A model generated the notes under the pieces. That model saw only the letters and a program-made list of their open reading frames with translations. It ran no database searches and had not been told where the DNA came from. This document shows positions 60,006 to 64,000 of a DNA stretch of 64,000 nucleotides, in pieces (position 1 is the first letter of the stretch; each line of letters starts with the position of its first letter). The translations under genes and the position numbers were made by a program. The stretch is from G965267605 sp965267605 (GTDB lineage: Bacteria; Bacteroidota; Bacteroidia; Flavobacteriales_E; Vicingaceae): positions 124,001 through 188,000 of the forward strand of contig OZ254088.1 of the NCBI GenBank assembly GCA_965267605.1, given 5' to 3'.

Positions 60006-61817
60006 ATGCGTTATCTGTCTGCATGTTTATTCGTATTTCTTTCGGTTGGCCTAATGGGTCAAGCGGTTACCAATGGATCATTAAATGGTGCACCAATAGG
60101 TAACAGTAGAATTGCCGCTGGTTCAGCAGCAGGCTGGACGGCCTGTGGTTTCTCCCCGGATCTATGCGATGTTACTTTTCCATCGTATGTAGCGAACTCT
60201 CAAGTTACACCAGTCGCTTCCCCAGATGGAGGTAATTGGTTGGGTGTTGCCGCGTTAGGTGAATGTGCGCAGACCACAATTACCGGGTTAAATATTGGAC
60301 AAACTTATACGCTGTATTTCTGTGGAGCGTGCTTCGGTACAGGAACCACCATTTACAATCAGGGACCGGCTGCTCCTCGCGTATGTGTAGGCGCAACCTG
60401 TCAGAACTTCTCTATTCCAATGGTAGCATCCACCTGGAATCCTTATCAGATGACCTTCACAGCTACGGCAGCTACAATGACATTGTCAGTTACACATCCC
60501 AATGGAAGTGTTGCTTACGCCAGCCTGGATGGCTTTAATCTTACTACTCCATGTGGTAATCCTCAGGTGGTGCAAACACAGAACGATACTATATGCCAGG
60601 GAGACAGTGTTGCCTTGGTTGGAATCAATGGAACAGGAGGTTATCAGTGGTATCCCTCAGGTAATACTTCGAACATCATTAGTAACGATGATACTTGCTG
60701 GGTAAGTCCAACTACAACCACGCGATATGTTGTTTCCAGTGGTGGATCTACAGACACAGCAGAGGTTTATGTTATTCCGATATCAGCGGCAGCTGGAGCG
60801 GATCAAACAATTTGTCTGGGTGACAGTGTTCAGCTGGGCGGTGCTCCCACTGGACCAGCGGGAAGTACTTTCCAATGGGCACCAGCTACTGGATTGAACA
60901 ACGCAACGGTGGCGAACCCTTATGCTATGCCGCAAACAACCACAACCTATACGGTTACGGTAACGAACATGCAATGTCAGGAAGTTGATACGGTAACTGT
61001 TACCGTGGTAACGGGCATTCCTTACGCAACAGCCGTTTCGGTTTGTCAAGGACAGACTGCAATTATTCACGGACAGGCACAAAGTGTGGCGGGTGTTTAT
61101 TCAGACACGTTACAGGGAAGCAATGGCTGTGATAGTATTTCAAATGTGACCCTAACGGTAAATCCAGTTCAGAATACCACGTTCAATTATACCATCTGCG
61201 AGGATGACAGTGTGCAGATCAATGGCAACTATTACAGTGCCGCTACCAATTTCAGTGTGACTTACGCCAGTGCGCTGGGTTGCGATAGCATCGTAACATA
61301 TACCGTTGAGCAGATTGCTAAACCTGTTGTTAACCTTGGGCCTGATGTTGAAGAATGTGATGGTAATCAGGTTGTAATTGGCCTGGGTCCAATGCCTGTT
61401 GGCTTTACCACAATGTGGTGGAATGGATCTTCTGCTCCCACGCAGGTAATAACGGAATCTGGAGATTATTGGGTTACTGTTACACATCCTCAGTGTTATG
61501 TATTGGCAGATACGTTGGTGATCAATTTCAAGGACTGCAACTTCTATATCTATGTTCCGAATGCGTTTACACCGAACGGAGATCCAAACAATCCAACGTT
61601 CCGTGCCAGGTACTACGGAGAGCTGGAAGAGCTGGAAATGCTCATCTTCAACAGATGGGGTGAACTGCTGTTTACAAGTGAGAACCCTACTGATTCATGG
61701 GATGGAACAGTATCTGGAAAGCCCGCCAAAGAGGACGTTTACGTTTGGAAGATTAATTACAAGTCGAAGTACGAAGAGCGTAAAACGATTATCGGAAAGG
61801 TAACGCTACTTCGCTAG
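60006..61817 (+). CDS. T9SS type B cargo protein with gliding-motility C-terminal domain
   Basis: A 603-aa secreted protein. The ATG at 60006 gives MRYLSACLFVFLSVGLMGQAV, a signal peptide. Residues about 25-180 form a beta-sandwich-like domain (GWTACGFSPDLCDVTFP, LNIGQTYTLYFCGACFG). Next are Ig-like repeats each starting with C-x-G-D-S or similar (TICQGDSVALVG, TICLGDSVQLGG, VCQGQTAIIHG, TICEDDSVQING). The end is the gliding-motility-associated C-terminal (CHU_C/type B) domain: VPNAFTPNGD, LMIFNRWGELLF-like MLIFNRWGELLFTS, SWDGTVSGKPAKEDVYVWKI. It overlaps the convergent lipoprotein gene by 4 nt. Confidence 0.9.
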   Translation: MRYLSACLFVFLSVGLMGQAVTNGSLNGAPIGNSRIAAGSAAGWTACGFSPDLCDVTFPSYVANSQVTPVASPDGGNWLGVAALGECAQTTITGLNIGQTYTLYFCGACFGTGTTIYNQGPAAPRVCVGATCQNFSIPMVASTWNPYQMTFTATAATMTLSVTHPNGSVAYASLDGFNLTTPCGNPQVVQTQNDTICQGDSVALVGINGTGGYQWYPSGNTSNIISNDDTCWVSPTTTTRYVVSSGGSTDTAEVYVIPISAAAGADQTICLGDSVQLGGAPTGPAGSTFQWAPATGLNNATVANPYAMPQTTTTYTVTVTNMQCQEVDTVTVTVVTGIPYATAVSVCQGQTAIIHGQAQSVAGVYSDTLQGSNGCDSISNVTLTVNPVQNTTFNYTICEDDSVQINGNYYSAATNFSVTYASALGCDSIVTYTVEQIAKPVVNLGPDVEECDGNQVVIGLGPMPVGFTTMWWNGSSAPTQVITESGDYWVTVTHPQCYVLADTLVINFKDCNFYIYVPNAFTPNGDPNNPTFRARYYGELEELEMLIFNRWGELLFTSENPTDSWDGTVSGKPAKEDVYVWKINYKSKYEERKTIIGKVTLLR

Positions 61818-62236
61818 TTTGTAATCCTTAGCAAGGTCCCGTCAAAGGTAGTTTGGTAACTCAGCAATGGATAAGGTGTATTTCCTGATACAACTGAACC
61901 ATCTGTAATAAGGTATTGTGCTTGCTCACAAGCCTCTGTTGCAGTAATGTTATTGCTGTCCACTGTTACTATCGCACAATTCCCACCGGAGTTAATGGTT
62001 CCATGCCGATCAAGTGCAACGAACTCGGTATTTGACCTTCTGTAAATGATCAACCCTCGTGAACCTCCCGTGTGGTACACCCAGTTTCCTACAGCATTTA
62101 AATCTATGAACTCTGGATCGGTGAGGTAGATGTTCAGGTTTACCGGCACGTAAGGAACTGGATGGTCGTTCTTGGTACATCCAGACAATAAAAGGACGCA
62201 TAGTCCAATTAATATATATGGGTTACACTTCCTCAC
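61814..62236 (-). CDS. Lipoprotein with degenerate Rieske-like domain
   Basis: A 140-aa lipoprotein starting with GTG. Signal IYILIGLCVLLLSGC-like (LIGLCVLLLSGCTKND, lipobox LSGC). The mature part follows a pattern seen in Bacteroidota Rieske-like lipoproteins: VPVNLNIYLTDPEFIDLNAVGNWVYH, SRGLIIYRRSNTEFVALDRHG, ending YPLLSYQTTFDGTLLRIT. Of the [2Fe-2S] ligands, CxH reads HGT and CxxH reads CEQA, so the cluster is probably not bound. Assignment by pattern, moderate certainty. Confidence 0.6.
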   Translation of the reverse strand: MRKCNPYILIGLCVLLLSGCTKNDHPVPYVPVNLNIYLTDPEFIDLNAVGNWVYHTGGSRGLIIYRRSNTEFVALDRHGTINSGGNCAIVTVDSNNITATEACEQAQYLITDGSVVSGNTPYPLLSYQTTFDGTLLRITN

Positions 62237-62290
62237 GTGGTACAGTAATTGTATAAAATTAACTATAATTAAACGTAAGAATTGTGTGGT

Positions 62291-62557
62291 ATGAGATACC
62301 TGCTGACATCAATACTCTTGGTTATCGGATTAACATCCATGAAAGCCCAGGCCAGCGCTGAGCAAAGGCAAAAGCAATTGGCCAAACAGGAAGAGTATAA
62401 GGAGAAGGCAGCTGAGAAAGGAGTAGAGGAAGGTAAAAAGCGGCACAGGCGTTTACAGGATAAAGCTACCCGTAAGCGCATGAAGAAGAACCTCAAGAAG
62501 ACCAAGAAGATGGCCAAGAAGAGGAACAAAAAGCCGGGTATTTTTCGCAGGCAGTGA
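62291..62557 (+). CDS. Small exported, strongly basic protein
   Basis: An 88-aa protein. The ATG at 62291 gives MRYLLTSILLVIGLTSMKAQ, a signal peptide, followed by 68 residues of which over 40 percent are Lys or Arg, in repeated KKxxKK patterns with Glu and Gln (AEQRQKQLAKQEEY, RKRMKKNLKKTKKMAKKRNKK). It probably forms a single charged helix in the periplasm. Its stop overlaps the LytTR regulator start (GTGA), so the two are coupled. Function unknown. Confidence 0.7.
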   Translation: MRYLLTSILLVIGLTSMKAQASAEQRQKQLAKQEEYKEKAAEKGVEEGKKRHRRLQDKATRKRMKKNLKKTKKMAKKRNKKPGIFRRQ

Positions 62558-63333
62558 CCCCCCTGAAAGCACTTATTGTAGATGATGAATTGCACGCGCG
62601 CGAGAACCTCGCCATGCTGCTTGATGAATTTTGCCAGGAAGTTCAGGTCATTGGGCAATGCGAGAATGTAGAAGAAGCCAGGAAGGCGATCTCCGAGCTA
62701 AAACCCGAACTCGTGTTTCTGGATATTCGAATGCCTTCTGGTATCGAAGGGTTGGAGTTGTTGGAAGAGATTGACAACACTGACTTTCAGGTCATATTTG
62801 CTACCGCCTTTAAAGAACACGCGGTGCGGGCCTTCAATGCAAACGCCATTCACTACTTGCTTAAGCCGATCGATATTGAAGAGCTTCAGGAGGCAGTTGG
62901 GAAAGTGGTCGAATTCAGGGCGTTGATGGAGGAAGATGCTTCTTCTAAAGAAGTGTACAAGGAATCTTTAAAAGACCTGAAGACAACTATCCTCACGGGA
63001 GAGTCCAAACGGATTACAATTACGCACGCCAAGGGTATCAAGATTGTCAAACAAGACGAGATCGTGTATCTGGAAGGAAGTGGCAATTGCACTTATCTTC
63101 ATTTTGCTGATGGATCCAAGTTTCTGGACACAAGAACGCTGAAAGTGTACGAACCCATTCTGGATAATTCAAGGTTCTACAGAGTACACAAGTCTTATAT
63201 CGTTAATCTGCTATTTCTAAAAGAGTACCTCCATGACCAGGGCCACTACGTGGTGTTGGAGAATGATATCAGTTTACCCGTTGCCAGAAATCGGGTACCT
63301 GATTTTGTTGCCGCGATCAAATCCATTGGATAA
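62554..63333 (+). CDS. LytTR-family response regulator
   Basis: A 259-aa DNA-binding regulator. GTG start coupled to the small basic protein. REC domain (1-125): LIVDDELHARENL, phospho-acceptor Asp in LVFLDIRMPSG (about 57), ATAFKEHAVRAF, and the Lys in YLLKPID. LytTR domain (about 150-255): GIKIVKQDEIVYLEGSGNCTYLHF, RTLKVYEPILDNSRFYRVHKSYIVNL, ISLPVARNRVPDF. LytTR proteins bind 9-bp direct repeats; such a repeat pair occurs just downstream, before a second LytTR gene. No histidine kinase is in the window. Confidence 0.95.
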   Translation: MTPLKALIVDDELHARENLAMLLDEFCQEVQVIGQCENVEEARKAISELKPELVFLDIRMPSGIEGLELLEEIDNTDFQVIFATAFKEHAVRAFNANAIHYLLKPIDIEELQEAVGKVVEFRALMEEDASSKEVYKESLKDLKTTILTGESKRITITHAKGIKIVKQDEIVYLEGSGNCTYLHFADGSKFLDTRTLKVYEPILDNSRFYRVHKSYIVNLLFLKEYLHDQGHYVVLENDISLPVARNRVPDFVAAIKSIG

Positions 63334-63342
63334 ATATTCGAT

Positions 63343-63372
63343 ACCGTTAAATCAATGAGCGGTACCGTTCAC
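63343..63372 (+). promoter_or_regulatory. Tandem LytTR-type binding repeats
   Basis: ACCGTTAAA (63343-63351) and ACCGTTCAC (63364-63372) are separated by exactly 12 bp. Both fit the LytTR (AgrA/VirR-type) consensus [TA][AC][CA]GTTN[AG][TG] except at the last base. The sites lie 34 bp upstream of a -7-like TACATTTA (63406-63413), which itself has no TTG at -33. This suits activation from a weak promoter of the second LytTR gene. Confidence 0.5.
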
Positions 63373-63436
63373 ATGAAATCGTGAACCTCGAGGGCACGGG
63401 TGAAGTACATTTAAGCATCACCAAAATCGCAAGACT

Positions 63437-64000
63437 ATGGAATCCAAAAAGAAACTAAAGGCACTCGTAATTGACGATGAATTCAATGCCAGGAACAACC
63501 TGGAAATGATTCTTAACGAATATTGTGACGATGTAGAGGAAGTCAGACTTGCCGAATCAGCAGCTCAAGCAAGAGAAGTTCTGACTGAATATGATCCAGA
63601 CATCGTATTTCTTGATATCATGATGCCGGAGGAAGACGGATTTCAATTTGTGGACAGTCTTGACGATAGAAATTTTGCATTGGTATTTACCACCGCACAC
63701 AACGAATACGCCATCAAGGCATTCAAGGTAAATGCGGTGAACTATCTGGAGAAGCCTATAGATATTGAGGATGTTCAGGCTACAACCCAAACAGTAGCTA
63801 GCGCGGCACCGGGTTCAAATGGAGATTTAGGTCAATTGAAAGAAATGATTCGCGAAATGATCGATACTTCTGGCCAGGATACGATTGCGATTCCTACAAC
63901 ATCTGGTTATACCATTGCGAAGTGTGATGAGGTAGTGCACCTCGAAGCGGATGAAAGCTATACTACCGTTTATTTAACCAACGATAGAAAGCTGGTCAGC
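63437..64000 (+). CDS. LytTR-family response regulator (3' end outside the window)
   Basis: 188 codons from the ATG at 63437 to the window edge. REC domain: ALVIDDEFNARNNLEMIL, phospho-acceptor Asp in IVFLDIMMPEEDGF (about residue 59), VFTTAHNEYAIKAF, and the Lys in LEKPIDI. After a linker, residues about 150-188 begin a LytTR domain (IPTTSGYTIAKCDEVVHLEADE). It is a paralogue of the preceding regulator, on the same strand and 103 nt downstream. The gap contains the LytTR repeat pair, so it may have its own controlled promoter. Confidence 0.92.
   Translation, partial: MESKKKLKALVIDDEFNARNNLEMILNEYCDDVEEVRLAESAAQAREVLTEYDPDIVFLDIMMPEEDGFQFVDSLDDRNFALVFTTAHNEYAIKAFKVNAVNYLEKPIDIEDVQATTQTVASAAPGSNGDLGQLKEMIREMIDTSGQDTIAIPTTSGYTIAKCDEVVHLEADESYTTVYLTNDRKLVS

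Overview
The window is a chromosomal segment of a gliding-type Bacteroidota, most likely Flavobacteriales (Cryomorphaceae/Crocinitomicaceae-like). The evidence is a PorP/SprF-gldK-gldL-gldM-gldN type IX secretion (T9SS) cluster, gldA, secreted proteins with T9SS type A and type B C-terminal domains, SprB repeats, a DUF4249/TonB receptor pair, a bacterial GGGPS, and promoters with the Bacteroidota -7 element TAnnTTTG. Genes are packed tightly, with many ATGA, GTGA, TAATG and TGATG stop/start overlaps. I saw no insertion sequence, prophage, CRISPR array or rRNA. No gene-free stretch exceeds about 210 bases. The only RNA gene is an initiator tRNA.

Layout. 1-3858: the 5' end of miaB (minus), then topA and an arginase-fold protein that has lost its metal ligands. 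3980-9871: the T9SS/gliding core (PorP/SprF, GldK, GldL, GldM, GldN). 9899-12485: an esterase and an ABC-F protein that diverge from a shared CATG. 12479-16517 (minus): TonB receptor, DUF4249 lipoprotein and ChaN-like protein. 16627-21826 (minus): haem operon hemA::hemC-hemD-hemL-hemE, with hemA and hemC fused in one reading frame. 21888-24226: MORN-repeat protein and NAD(P)HX repair enzyme. 24352-26688: tRNA-fMet, era, der. 26745-29576: a T9SS cargo with a glycine-rich domain inserted in a HYR domain, and a Cys/Met-metabolism PLP enzyme.

29577-46684 (minus) is the most unusual part. It is a seven-gene, 17-kb run with junctions of at most 52 nt and a strong terminator at its end. It encodes an NTP-translocase-like transporter with HEAT repeats, a membrane sensor with a SpoIIE/PP2C phosphatase, a protein with TIR-like modules, an nSTAND-type NTPase with one TM helix and seven WD40 repeats, an outer-membrane barrel, a lipoprotein, and a 1790-aa T9SS-exported protein with SprB, PKD and Omp28-like regions. 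I propose it as a candidate envelope-spanning signalling or conflict system whose output includes a surface protein.

46796-64000: a queuosine-precursor transporter, two small barrels, metK, gldA, an rsgA-dtd-lipoprotein-MazG operon, atpC/atpD, ribF, an LRR protein, a degenerate NadR-like protein, GGGPS, a phosphopantetheinyl transferase, ahcY, a T9SS type B cargo, a degenerate Rieske-like lipoprotein, a small basic exported protein, and two LytTR response regulators. The second regulator is cut by the window end and is preceded by a pair of LytTR-type direct repeats with the canonical 12-bp spacing.
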